In this document: positions 17,188 through 26,241 of the stretch, piece by piece
How positions within the stretch are numbered: position 1 is the first letter of the stretch
Layout of the letters: every line of letters begins with the position of its first letter
Origin: Planctomycetota bacterium
GTDB taxonomy: Bacteria > Planctomycetota > UBA1135 > UBA2386
NCBI GenBank assembly: GCA_025459175.1
Contig: JALORC010000050.1
Location: 1 to 45,980 of the forward strand
Direction of reading: 5' to 3'
Length of the DNA: 45,980 nucleotides
Program-made: the position numbers and the translations under genes
Notes under the pieces: model-generated
What the model was told of the DNA's origin: nothing
Seen by the model: only the letters and a program-made list of their open reading frames with translations
Databases searched by the model: none

Positions 17188-18119
17188 ACCCTGCGCCCCA
17201 CACCGACCTCGAGCCACGCTGTCGCGGCGCCGTGCTCGGCCTCGCTCTCGGCGATGCCCTCGGCGCGCCGCACGAGGGCGGCCCCCTCGAGCGCCTGCTG
17301 TGGCGCTGGCTCGGTCACACACGCGACGGGCGACGTCGCTTCACCGACGACACCCGGATGGCGCTCGACCTCGCCGACTCGCTGCTCCGCTGCGGCAAGG
17401 TCGACCAGGACGACCTCGCGGCCGCGTTCGCCGAGAGCTACCGCTGGAGCCGCGGCTACGGCCCGGCCGCCGCGCGCGTGCTGAAGCGCATCCGCAGCGG
17501 GAACGACTGGCAGCAGGCCAATCGTTCGGTGCATCGCAGCGGCTCGTTCGGCAACGGCGGCGCGATGCGAGCACCGATCGTCGGCATCTTCTTCCACGCG
17601 CGACCGGAGCGGATCGCCACCGCGGCGCGCGCGACCGCCGAGGTGACGCACGCCCATCCGCTGGCGATGGACGGTGCGGCCATGATCGCCGTGGCAACCG
17701 GTGCGGCGCTCGCGGGGGCCGACCCGAGCATGGTGCTCGAGAGCGCCGCGCAGACAACGGCGCAGCCGGAGTACACCGAACGGTTCGAGGTCGCGCGGCG
17801 CTGGCTGGCGACGGGCGCACCGGTGTCACCGCGCGAAGTACGGGCGCGGCTCGGCATGGGCATCACGGCACCGGCTTCGTGCGTCACCGCGCTCTACCTC
17901 GCCGCCCGCTTCCGCGAGCAGCCGTTGCTGCAGCTGCTCGCGTTCGCAGCGGCGGCCGGCGGCGACGTCGACACCATCGGCGCGATGGCCGGTGCGCTGT
18001 GGGGTGCGGCGAACGGCGCAGCCGGGCTGCCAGCGGATGCGATCGCGCACCTCGAAGCGGCCGAGCACATCGACGACGTCGCGCGGCGGCTCGCGAAGGC
18101 GGCGCGTTCCGGGGCCTGA
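17184..18119 (+). CDS. ADP-ribosylglycohydrolase family protein
   Basis: The protein has 311 residues from the ATG at 17184, within the range usual for the DraG/ARH family. Motifs: GLALGDALGAPHE near the N-terminus, FTDDTRMAL (metal-binding Thr-Asp-Asp), SGSFGNGGAMR, THAHPLA, and GGDVDTIGAMAGAL near the C-terminus carrying the second Asp-x-Asp metal site. All residues expected for a binuclear magnesium centre are visible. Such enzymes remove ADP-ribose from proteins or small molecules in the cytoplasm. The start codon overlaps the stop of the truncated FG-GAP ORF, which looks like an accidental junction. The target is unknown. Confidence 0.88.
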   Translation: MNPAPHTDLEPRCRGAVLGLALGDALGAPHEGGPLERLLWRWLGHTRDGRRRFTDDTRMALDLADSLLRCGKVDQDDLAAAFAESYRWSRGYGPAAARVLKRIRSGNDWQQANRSVHRSGSFGNGGAMRAPIVGIFFHARPERIATAARATAEVTHAHPLAMDGAAMIAVATGAALAGADPSMVLESAAQTTAQPEYTERFEVARRWLATGAPVSPREVRARLGMGITAPASCVTALYLAARFREQPLLQLLAFAAAAGGDVDTIGAMAGALWGAANGAAGLPADAIAHLEAAEHIDDVARRLAKAARSGA

Positions 18120-18274
18120 ACGGCCGGTGCGGTTCACGGGACGGCGGCCGCTCCATCGACCGTCGAACGCCCGCTCGCGTGGATCCGGCGACTGCACCGG
18201 CGCACCTGCGGGCAAGATCCACCGCGTCGAAGTCGTCTGCTCCGAGCCACGGGCGATCCCGACCCCGAACCCGC

Positions 18275-18769
18275 ATGAACCGCATCCTGCTGACCCTGAT
18301 CCTCGCGTTGGTCGCCTTCTTCGGCGGCCGCGCCGTCTACCGCGCCATGGCCAGCGACGAGACCAAGATCGGCTGGGTGCTGGCGGCCGAGGTCGCGGCG
18401 TTCGACGACGCCAGCGTGCTGAACCTGACGCCGCACTTCGCGGCCGACTTCCGCGACGACACCACCGGTATCGACCTGCAGACCTTGCGCGGGGCCGTGG
18501 TGTGGGCGTGGCAGAACCTGGTCGACGCCGAGGGCCGCTTCCTCTGGCGTCTCGCTCTGCCCGAAGGTGCCGGCGAAGTCGCCGTCGACGGCGATGCGGC
18601 GACCGCGACGTTCCCGCTGCAGCTGTTCCGCGGCATCGGCGACGAGGCGAAGCTGGTGTGGGGACTGCGCGTCACGGCGAAGCTGGAACGCAAGGACGGC
18701 AACTGGTGGATCGTGCGGTCGAGTCACGGCACCACCGAGGGTTCGGCACCGAAGTCGCCGCTGAAGTGA
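18275..18769 (+). CDS. Small membrane-anchored protein, NTF2/SnoaL-like body
   Basis: The protein has 164 residues from the ATG at 18275, which directly precedes a hydrophobic segment (RILLTLILALVAFFGGRAVY) acting as an uncleaved anchor or signal. The frame is open upstream, but that part is an arginine-rich shadow of the ADP-ribosylglycohydrolase. The rest has the alternating pattern of a cystatin/NTF2-like cone: a helix with 'EVAAFDDASVLNL', then beta strands ending 'ERKDGNWWIVRSSHGT'. No active site is evident. It stands alone between the glycohydrolase and a repeat-protein gene. Confidence 0.68.
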   Translation: MNRILLTLILALVAFFGGRAVYRAMASDETKIGWVLAAEVAAFDDASVLNLTPHFAADFRDDTTGIDLQTLRGAVVWAWQNLVDAEGRFLWRLALPEGAGEVAVDGDAATATFPLQLFRGIGDEAKLVWGLRVTAKLERKDGNWWIVRSSHGTTEGSAPKSPLK

Positions 18770-18865
18770 GCTGGGCAAGCAGGCTCGGCCATGGCCGCTG
18801 CGGCCGGCCGCGCCGGCCGCAGCAGCCCCCCAACCGACGACCAGCGACCGGATAGAATCGTCGCA

Positions 18866-21433
18866 ATGCTCCGAATCCGCCGATCTCTCGTCCTTCTGCT
18901 GCTCTGCAGCGGCATCGCGAGCACCGTGCGAACCCAGTGTGCGACCGGCTGGGTGGTCGCCGGCATCGCGGGCACCAACGGGCCCGTCGACGTGGCGAGC
19001 TGGTGGGACCGCGACGGCAGCGGGCCGTTGCCGGAGGTGCTCGTGGTCGGCGGTGCGTTCTCGGGTGCTGGCAGCGTGGCCGCGGCGAACATCGCCTGGT
19101 ACGACCCCACCAGCGGGCAGTGGCACGCTCTCGGCAGCGGGCTCAGCGCCGCGGCGCTGGCCGTCGCCGGCCTGCCGAACGGACACCTGGTCGTCGGCGG
19201 CGCCTTCAACGCGCAGAGCGGCGGCCCCGGCGAGCACATCGCGCTGTGGAACGGCAGCGGCTTCGTGCCGATGGGCAGCGGCTGCAACGGCCGCGTGCAC
19301 GCCATCGTGACCCTGCCGAACGGCGACGTGATCGCCGGCGGCGATTTCACGCAGGCCGGTGGTCAGGCGGCCAACCATGTCGCCCGTTGGGATGGCACCA
19401 GCTGGCACCCCCTCGGCGCCGGCACCAACAACCCGTCGGGCCTCGTCACCCAGCCACCGGTCTCGTGCCTCGCCGTGATGCCGAACGGCGATGTGGTAGC
19501 CGGCGGCCGCTTCACCAGTGCTGGCGGCGTGCCGGCCAGCTGCATCGCGCGCTGGAACGGCTCGGCCTGGTCACCGCTCGGCAGCGGCGTGCAGAATCCG
19601 ATGGCCGCGTTCCTGTGGAACCCGATCGAGACCTTGCTGCCGCAGGCCAACGGCGGATTGCTCGTCGGCGGGCTGTTCAGCAGCATCGGCGGCGCCGCGG
19701 CGGCCAACGTGGCGCGCTGGAACGGCGCCAGCTGGACGTCGCTCGGCGGCGGCGTGTCGGGCGCCGTGCTGGGACTCGCCGACCTCCCGAACGGTGATCT
19801 GCTCGCCGCCGGCGCCGCGACCGGAGGCGCCGTGCAACGCTGGGACGGCAGCGCGTGGAGTTTCGTCGGCGGGCCCTCGGCGACGGTGAAGTCGCTCGCG
19901 AGCTCGTCGTCCGGCAAGGTCGCGGCGGGCGGACTCTGGAACGCGCCCGGCGCCAACGTCACCGTCTACGACGGGACGCAGTGGCAGGCCTTGGGCGGCG
20001 GCGGCAGCGCGCTGGGCGCGGACTTCGACAACTCGCCGCTCTGCATCGGCGAACTGGCCGATGGCACCCTCGTCGTCGGCGGCGCGTTCACGGCGGTCGA
20101 CGGCATCCCGTGCAGCGGGCTCGTTCGCCATGACGGCGTGGCGTGGAGCGGCTTCGGCAGCTTCGTGTCCTCGTTCCCGGCGCCGTTCGCACAGATCAAT
20201 GCTCTCGCGCGCACCGGCAACGGCGACCTGCTCGTGGGTGGCTTCTTCAGCCAAGTCGCCGGGGTCGCCGGCAACTCGGCCGGGCTCGCGCGGTGGAACG
20301 GTTCGTCATGGCAACCGCTCGGCAGCGGCCTGGGCGGCGCCCCGGGCGTCAGCGTGTGGGGCATGGCCACGACCGCCAACGGCGACGTCATCGTCTGCGG
20401 TCAGTTCCCCAATGCCGGGGGCCAGCCGGCTGGCAACGTCGCCCGCTGGAACGGCAACGGTTGGTCGACGTTCGCCGGCGGCGCCAACGGCCGCGTCGAT
20501 GTCGCCGTCGAGATGCCGAACGGCGACCTCGTCGTCAGCGGCATGTTCACGCAGGTCGGTGGCGTCAACGCCACGAACATCGCTCGCTGGAATGGCACCA
20601 CCTGGTCGCCGCTCGGTGCCGGATTGAGCTCCAGGGCCTCCGGACTCGCCGTGATGCCGAACGGCAACCTGGTCGCCGCCGGCGGCTTCGCGCAGGCGGG
20701 AGGCGCTGCAGTCGGGTTCATCGCGCGCTGGGACGGCAGCAGCTGGTCGTCGCTCGGTGGCGGCATGAACAGCGGGGTCAAGAACCTGATCCGCCTGCCC
20801 GACGGCGACCTGCTCGCGACCGGTCCGTTCACCGTGGCTGGTGGCACGCCCGCCGCCGGCATCGCGCGTTGGGATGGCGCCGCCTGGCAGCCGGTCGCCG
20901 GCGGCCTGACCGGCTACATCGAGGGCATCCACCTGCGGCGGAGCGGGGACGTCGTCGTCGTGGGCAGTCTCGGCACGGTCGGCGGCGTGGCTACCGGCGA
21001 ACTCGCGACGCTGCGCTCGCCCTGCCCGGCGACGGCCACCCCGGTCGGCGTCGGCTGCGCCGGCAGCAACGGCATCGACACCCTGCAGGCGACGACGCTG
21101 CCGTGGACCGGCTCCGTGCTGCGCACGGTCGCCAGCGGCTTGCCGGGCAACGGCATCGCCGTCGTGGTGTTCGGCGCCACCGGCCTGCAGGTGCCGCTGG
21201 CTCCGGCCCTGCCGATCGCGTTGCCCGGCTGCGACCTGCTCGCGTCTCCCGACGTGCTCGACGCCCGTGTCGTCGGCGCCCAGGTCACGATCGACCTGCC
21301 GATCCCCGACCTCGCGGGGCTCGCCGGCTTCGCCTTGCACCAGCAGGTGGTGGCCTTCGCGATCGACGCCCAGGGCAACCTGGTGGAGGCGACCAGCAGC
21401 AATGCGCTCGTGCTCACGCTCGGCACGCTTTGA
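18866..21433 (+). CDS. Secreted delta-60/beta-propeller-like repeat protein, paralog 2
   Basis: The protein has 855 residues from the ATG at 18866. TAGAAT at 18853-18858 is a possible -10 box with a very short leader. The signal peptide (LRIRRSLVLLLLCSGIASTVRT) is followed by about 13 repeats built like those at 10,592-13,081: 'PNGDLLVGG.F', 'A.NVARWNG', 'W..LGGG'. The C-terminal 130 residues have the family tail with GVGCAGSNGID, a PGC motif and 'SSNALVLTLGTL' at the end. The two paralogs share architecture throughout but differ in repeat number and sequence, so the duplication is old. Predicted to be exported, with no enzyme motif. Confidence 0.83.
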   Translation: MLRIRRSLVLLLLCSGIASTVRTQCATGWVVAGIAGTNGPVDVASWWDRDGSGPLPEVLVVGGAFSGAGSVAAANIAWYDPTSGQWHALGSGLSAAALAVAGLPNGHLVVGGAFNAQSGGPGEHIALWNGSGFVPMGSGCNGRVHAIVTLPNGDVIAGGDFTQAGGQAANHVARWDGTSWHPLGAGTNNPSGLVTQPPVSCLAVMPNGDVVAGGRFTSAGGVPASCIARWNGSAWSPLGSGVQNPMAAFLWNPIETLLPQANGGLLVGGLFSSIGGAAAANVARWNGASWTSLGGGVSGAVLGLADLPNGDLLAAGAATGGAVQRWDGSAWSFVGGPSATVKSLASSSSGKVAAGGLWNAPGANVTVYDGTQWQALGGGGSALGADFDNSPLCIGELADGTLVVGGAFTAVDGIPCSGLVRHDGVAWSGFGSFVSSFPAPFAQINALARTGNGDLLVGGFFSQVAGVAGNSAGLARWNGSSWQPLGSGLGGAPGVSVWGMATTANGDVIVCGQFPNAGGQPAGNVARWNGNGWSTFAGGANGRVDVAVEMPNGDLVVSGMFTQVGGVNATNIARWNGTTWSPLGAGLSSRASGLAVMPNGNLVAAGGFAQAGGAAVGFIARWDGSSWSSLGGGMNSGVKNLIRLPDGDLLATGPFTVAGGTPAAGIARWDGAAWQPVAGGLTGYIEGIHLRRSGDVVVVGSLGTVGGVATGELATLRSPCPATATPVGVGCAGSNGIDTLQATTLPWTGSVLRTVASGLPGNGIAVVVFGATGLQVPLAPALPIALPGCDLLASPDVLDARVVGAQVTIDLPIPDLAGLAGFALHQQVVAFAIDAQGNLVEATSSNALVLTLGTL

Positions 21434-21678
21434 TCACGAGCAGCCGCCCGTGCACGACGCCGTCCAGTGGTCACGGCACCGGCCAGACGAGATGGCCGCG
21501 AACGCTCGCCGCGAGGCGCGGTGACTCCGGTCCTTGCACCGTCGTCCCTGGCGGCCGGCACGCCGCGCAGCCGAACGCCGCCGCCACCAGCGCTGGCCAA
21601 CCACCACGACGCCTCTGGCTCGAAGTCATCCGGCGAACGCTACCCAGCAGAGGATCTCGTGGCCGCGACGGCCCCGGC

Positions 21679-23508
21679 TCAGGCGCGCTTGCGTTCGGGG
21701 TGTTCGACGAAGAAGGGGCCCACGGCGAGGCCGTCGATGCGGCCGGCGAGGAAGGCACGGATCGCATCGCGCGGCGAGCACACGATCGGCTCCTCGTGCA
21801 TGTTGAAGCTGGTGTTGATCAGCGTCGGGATGCCGGACAGCTTCTCGTACTCGGTCAGGACCTCGTGGTAGCCGGGATTGATCTCCTTCCTGATCAGCTG
21901 CGGCCGCGCGGTCCCGTCGACGTGCACGGCGGCCGGACAGTTGGCGCGCATCCAGTCGGTGCAGTCGAAGGTGATGGTCATGAACTCGGCCGCGTGCTCG
22001 GCGCCGGCGAGGTTGACGTAGCAGCGCTCGCGCGCCTCCCAGGTCGTGACCGGCGCGAACGGCATGAACTCGGTGCGGCCCAGCCGCTGGTTGAGCCACT
22101 GGTTCACCGCCGGCTCACGCGCGTGATAGAGCACCGAGCGATTGCCGAGCGCGCGTGGTCCGTACTCCATGCGCCCGTCGAAACGACCGATCACCTCGCC
22201 GGCGTGGATGCGACGCGCGACCTCGGCGGCCAGGTTGGTGGGACGTGAGTACTGCAACCCATCCTGTTCGAGCGCGGCTCGGATCTGGGCCTCGTCGTAG
22301 CTCGGCCCGAGGTAGACATCGCGGATCGCCTCGACCTTGCCGTCGGGCCACGACAACTGCATCGCCAGGCCGGTGCCGCAGCCACCGTCGCCCATGTCCG
22401 GGTAGACGAAGGTGCGCTCGACCTCGGGCAGCGCGTGAATGCGCTGGTTCAGCTTGACGTTGGCGGTGACCCCACCCGACAGCACCACGTCCTGGAGCCC
22501 CAGCTGTCGCGCCCAGTGGCTGACGGAGTTGCAGGCGACCACCTCCAGCACGTGCTGGTAGGCGGCGGCGACATCGACCTTCGGGAACCGGCTGGCCAGG
22601 TTCTGGGTGAAGCGGACGTTGAGGTTCTGACGCAGCCGGAAGTCACCATCGCGCTGCTCGACGCGCGACAGCAACACCGGGCCGAGCACCGCCGGGTCGC
22701 CGTAGGCCGCGAGGCCGACGATCTTGCCGGCATGGCGGTCGGGCCGGAAACCGAGCGCCCCGGTCACGTTCTCGTACAAGGTGCCGAGCGAGTGCGGGAA
22801 GCGGAACGAGTGCACCCGCTTGATGCGGCCGCGTTCGCCGATGCTGATCGAGCCGGCCATGCCGCTGCCGTAGCCGTCGAGCGTGACCACCAGTGCCCGC
22901 TCGAAGCCCGAGGCAAGGAACGCGTTGGCGGCGTGCGAGGCGTGGTGCTCGCAGCGACGCAGCTTGCCGTCGAGGCCGAGCCCGGCGAGCCCGGCCAGCA
23001 GATCCGCCTCGTGCCGCCGGTGGGCCGCGATCGCCGCCTCCTGCCATTCGTGCGCGAGCGCGAGCGCCTTGTTGCGCGCAAGGCCCGAGCCGCCGCCGAC
23101 CAGACGGTAGTAGGTCTCCTTCAACAGGCCCTTGCGCAGGACCTCGTTCGGATGACCCAGCCCCGGGATCGGCCGTTCGCGGCGGGGCACCCGCGCGAGC
23201 GCCGCCCGCAGCTCCTTGGCCAGGTCCTCACCGGTCGCCTCGCGCTCGAACGCCTCGTTGGCGGCGAACGACTTGCGGATCAACTCCGCCTCCTGATCGG
23301 CGGTCAGGAACGGGTAGGCGACGACATCGACATCGGCGAGCCGGACCCCGCCCCAACGCAGCGCCGCCTCGATCGCCTGAGTCGGGAAGCCGGCGTGCTG
23401 CTTCTTGCGCGAGAAGCGCTCCTCGCCGGCGGCGAACACGACCTTGCCGTCCACGACCAGCGACGCGGTGGCGTCCTTGTCGAGCGGCGAGATGCCGAGC
23501 ACGATCAC
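21679..23508 (-). CDS. Carbamoyltransferase (NodU/CmcH/TobZ family)
   Basis: The protein has 609 residues from a GTG at 23508 (GTGATCGTGCTCGGC). The N-terminal Kae1/HSP70-like domain begins 'VLGISPLDKDATASLVVDG' and contains EERFSRKKQHAGFP, the metal-binding CEHHASHAANAF motif, and LDGYGSGM. A DVVLSGGVTANVKLN ATP-site segment follows. The C-terminal YrdC-like part includes RMEYGPRALGNRS and NTSFNMHEEPIVCSP. The enzymes make carbamoyl-adenylate from carbamoyl phosphate and ATP, then carbamoylate a hydroxyl on a sugar or small molecule. The start overlaps the stop of the deacetylase by four bases, so a modified sugar is the likely substrate. Confidence 0.92.
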   Translation of the reverse strand: MIVLGISPLDKDATASLVVDGKVVFAAGEERFSRKKQHAGFPTQAIEAALRWGGVRLADVDVVAYPFLTADQEAELIRKSFAANEAFEREATGEDLAKELRAALARVPRRERPIPGLGHPNEVLRKGLLKETYYRLVGGGSGLARNKALALAHEWQEAAIAAHRRHEADLLAGLAGLGLDGKLRRCEHHASHAANAFLASGFERALVVTLDGYGSGMAGSISIGERGRIKRVHSFRFPHSLGTLYENVTGALGFRPDRHAGKIVGLAAYGDPAVLGPVLLSRVEQRDGDFRLRQNLNVRFTQNLASRFPKVDVAAAYQHVLEVVACNSVSHWARQLGLQDVVLSGGVTANVKLNQRIHALPEVERTFVYPDMGDGGCGTGLAMQLSWPDGKVEAIRDVYLGPSYDEAQIRAALEQDGLQYSRPTNLAAEVARRIHAGEVIGRFDGRMEYGPRALGNRSVLYHAREPAVNQWLNQRLGRTEFMPFAPVTTWEARERCYVNLAGAEHAAEFMTITFDCTDWMRANCPAAVHVDGTARPQLIRKEINPGYHEVLTEYEKLSGIPTLINTSFNMHEEPIVCSPRDAIRAFLAGRIDGLAVGPFFVEHPERKRA

Positions 23509-24524
23509 GGCGCCACCGCCCGCCGTTCGGCTCGCATCCGGTCGAACACTTGCAGCGGCGTCGTCGCGACGCCGCCGAGATCACGCAGGAACCAGGCGAA
23601 GTAGTTGTTCATCACGTCGAGGAAGGCATCACGCTGCCGCTCGGTCCGCACATACTGGGTGCAACCCGGGCGCAGCGTCGAACTGTGGTAGGTGAGAGCG
23701 AACACCTGCTGGCCGCGGGCCAGCAAGGAGCGCGTCAGTCGTTGCAGTGCCGGCAGGTCGAAACCCTCCGGCGACAACCGGATCCGGCTCAACACGCCCA
23801 GCCGGCTCAGGATCCCCGGCAGCCGCAGACGGGACGGCACCCCTGCCGTCGCAGCTCGCCACAGCCGCGGCGCCAGCGCGCCGGTCGGGCCGAGGAACGC
23901 GGCAGTGGTCGGCAGACACAACATTCGCCTGGCGCGGCCGAACCAGAACGGCATCGCGTGCTCGTGCGAGAAGTCGGGGCCGCCGTCGCCGCGGAAGTCG
24001 TAGGCCGGACACGGACTGCAGTCGATGTCGAAGCCGGCGTCCTCGAGCATCGCGGCGCTGTGCGGACCGATGCCGTAGCGGCCGGCCTTGTAGACCCGCG
24101 GTCGCACCCCGAACGCGTGCTCGATCGCGTCGGCCAGCGCCGCCAGCTTCGCCCGCTCGAGCGACGGCGGCAGATTGCCAGGGTAGCTGTGGAAAGAGTC
24201 GACCGGCTCTTCGTGGGGCGGATTGACCCATGGGTGCAGGTGGGCGCCGACTTCAGCTCGGGCGTCGCGAACCAGAGCCAGCAACGGCTCGCTGCCGTGG
24301 CGCTGGCTGACGACCGGGTAGTCGGCGACATAGGTCGGCCGCAATCCGTGCCGTTCACAGACCGCCTGGCCACGGTGAACCTCGGCCATCGCCAGCACGG
24401 ACGTGTTGGCGCGGTCGAAGCGACGCCAGTCGAACTCCTCTTCGGTGTCGACAACGACCAGGAGCTGCGGTGGCGAACCGGCTGGCAGCAGAGCAGGCGA
24501 ACGAGATGCTGGATCGTGGACCAT
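23505..24524 (-). CDS. Polysaccharide deacetylase-like (WalW-type) protein
   Basis: The protein has 339 residues from the ATG at 24524. The frame is open further upstream, but that sequence is Arg/Pro-rich and not family-like. The NodB-like fold shows 'LLVVVDTEEEFDW' (catalytic and metal Asp), 'YVADYPVV', 'EVGAHLHPWVNPP' (metal His pair), 'YKAGRYGIGP', and 'FALTYHSSTLRPG' with the late His. These match the WalW group of deacetylases seen in exopolysaccharide loci. There is no signal peptide, so it acts in the cytoplasm or is peripheral. It is the first gene of a two-gene unit with the carbamoyltransferase. Confidence 0.83.
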   Translation of the reverse strand: MVHDPASRSPALLPAGSPPQLLVVVDTEEEFDWRRFDRANTSVLAMAEVHRGQAVCERHGLRPTYVADYPVVSQRHGSEPLLALVRDARAEVGAHLHPWVNPPHEEPVDSFHSYPGNLPPSLERAKLAALADAIEHAFGVRPRVYKAGRYGIGPHSAAMLEDAGFDIDCSPCPAYDFRGDGGPDFSHEHAMPFWFGRARRMLCLPTTAAFLGPTGALAPRLWRAATAGVPSRLRLPGILSRLGVLSRIRLSPEGFDLPALQRLTRSLLARGQQVFALTYHSSTLRPGCTQYVRTERQRDAFLDVMNNYFAWFLRDLGGVATTPLQVFDRMRAERRAVAP

Positions 24525-24927
24525 CGGGCGTGAGGGCGAGCCAAGCCAAGGACATATGTCTACCGCAAAAACGGTGGCACCGAGCGCGCGCTTCGGCTGC
24601 CCCGGCGTCCGCGGTGCCGACGTGCACCTTGTCGGGCCGCCGTAAGGAGCGCGGCGACGTCCGCTCCCCGGCTTCGACCCCGCGCCCGAACATCCCCCAG
24701 CGGGCCTGCACCGCGCGGTGCCGAACCGTCCCCTACGGCCCCCGCCATGCTGGTTCGCCATCGCCACTGCACACAGAGGCTCCGTGTCACGCCCTCCCGC
24801 CGCGGTGGCGGTCCGACGGCAGTTCCGCACGCCGCCCGCTCATCGCCGGCAGCCGCGACCCACCCTGACTCCGGCTGGCGCAGCACCATGGCCCGTCGCC
24901 GATGCGGTGCCGCCCGCCCTCACCCAC
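24525..24927. other. Intergenic interval between fliI and the deacetylase gene
   Basis: About 400 bases lie downstream of fliI and upstream of the deacetylase, both on the minus strand. An AT-rich patch at about 24,550-24,572 probably belongs to the deacetylase promoter. I looked for fliJ, which often follows fliI, and found no small coding frame of that type. No RNA gene or strong hairpin was seen. Confidence 0.45.
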
Positions 24928-26241
24928 TCACACCCCGGCGATCTGCTGCAGCAGCTTCTGCGTCTCCGCCGCCGGCCGCGAGTCACTGCCGTGGAACAGC
25001 AACCCCTCGATCAAAGCGATCTTGCCGATCGCCTGGTCGAGCAGCGGATCCGCACCCTTGCGATACGCACCCACCGCCACCAGATCCCGGTTCTCCTCGT
25101 AGTGCGCCAGCAGTTCGCGCAGCTTGCGCGCCCGCTTCTGGTGCTCGGGCGTCGTCACCTTCGGCATCAGACGACTGATCGACGCCAGCACGTCGATCGC
25201 CGGATAGCGCCCGCGCTCGGCGATGCGGCGGCTCAGCACGATGTGGCCGTCGAGGTAGCCACGCAGCGCGTCGGCGACCGGCTCGTTCATGTCGTCGCCG
25301 TCGACCAGCACCGTGAAGATGCCGGTGATGGTGCCGTTGCCGTCGCTGCCGAGCCGTTCGACCAGCCGCGGCAGCTGCGCGAACAGCGACGGCGGGTAGC
25401 CGCGCAACGTCGGTGGCTCGCCGGCGGCGAGGCCGACCTCGCGCACCGCCATCGCGTAGCGCGTCACCGAGTCCATCATGAACAGTACGTCGGCGCCCTG
25501 CGCCCGGAACGCCTCGGCGATCGTCACCGCGCACAGCGGCGCCTTCAGCCGCAGCATCGGCGCCGCGTCGGAGGTGCAGGCGATCACCACGCTCTTCTGC
25601 AACCCTTCGGGCCCGAGTGCCTCGGCGACGAACTCGCCGACCTCGCGGCCGCGTTCGCCGATCAGCGCGATGACATTGACCTGGCCCGCCTTGCTGCGCG
25701 CGATCTGCCCCATCAAGGTCGACTTGCCGACGCCCGAACCGGCGAACACACCGATGCGCTGACCCTTGCCGCAGGTCAGCAGCCCGTCGATCGCCGAGAC
25801 TCCCATCTCGACCGGTTGCTGGATCGGCGCCCGCTGCAGCGGCGACGGCGCATTGCCGGTCAGCGGCCGCAGCGCGCCCTCGATCGGCGGCCCACCGTCG
25901 AGCGGGCGGCCGAGCGCGTCGACGACGCGGCCGAGCAGGCCGGCGCCGATCGGCACCGACAGCGGCCGGTGGTCGTTCTGCACCTTGTCCCACGGCGCCA
26001 CCCGATCGGCGTCGCCGAGCGCCATCACCACCGCGTCGTCGCGGTCGAAGCCGACCACCTCGGCGAGCAACGGCAGCTTGCCGGCGTCGGCCTCGATCGT
26101 GCAGGTGTCGCCGATCGCGGCCTGCAGCCCGGTGACGTGGATCGCGATGCCGCGGATCGCGCGCACGCGGCCTTCGGCGCGCGGACGGTTCAGCGCCTTG
26201 GCGGCGGTGACGGCCCGCTGCAGCGCGGGCGGCAAGGTCAT
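24928..26241 (-). CDS. fliI: Flagellar export ATPase FliI
   Basis: The protein has 437 residues from the ATG at 26241, which overlaps the fliH stop (ATGA). It carries the F1-beta/FliI signatures: 'AIDGLLTCGKGQRIGVF', Walker A GSGVGKST, GERGREV, Walker B 'VLFMMDSVTRYAMA', and the family segment 'AGEPPTLRGYPPSLFAQLPRL'. It powers unfolding and delivery of export substrates at the flagellar type III apparatus with FliH. It is the last recognisable gene of the operon, and no fliJ follows. The longer open frame (to 26,871) only reflects lack of stops in fliH. Confidence 0.96.
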   Translation of the reverse strand: MTLPPALQRAVTAAKALNRPRAEGRVRAIRGIAIHVTGLQAAIGDTCTIEADAGKLPLLAEVVGFDRDDAVVMALGDADRVAPWDKVQNDHRPLSVPIGAGLLGRVVDALGRPLDGGPPIEGALRPLTGNAPSPLQRAPIQQPVEMGVSAIDGLLTCGKGQRIGVFAGSGVGKSTLMGQIARSKAGQVNVIALIGERGREVGEFVAEALGPEGLQKSVVIACTSDAAPMLRLKAPLCAVTIAEAFRAQGADVLFMMDSVTRYAMAVREVGLAAGEPPTLRGYPPSLFAQLPRLVERLGSDGNGTITGIFTVLVDGDDMNEPVADALRGYLDGHIVLSRRIAERGRYPAIDVLASISRLMPKVTTPEHQKRARKLRELLAHYEENRDLVAVGAYRKGADPLLDQAIGKIALIEGLLFHGSDSRPAAETQKLLQQIAGV

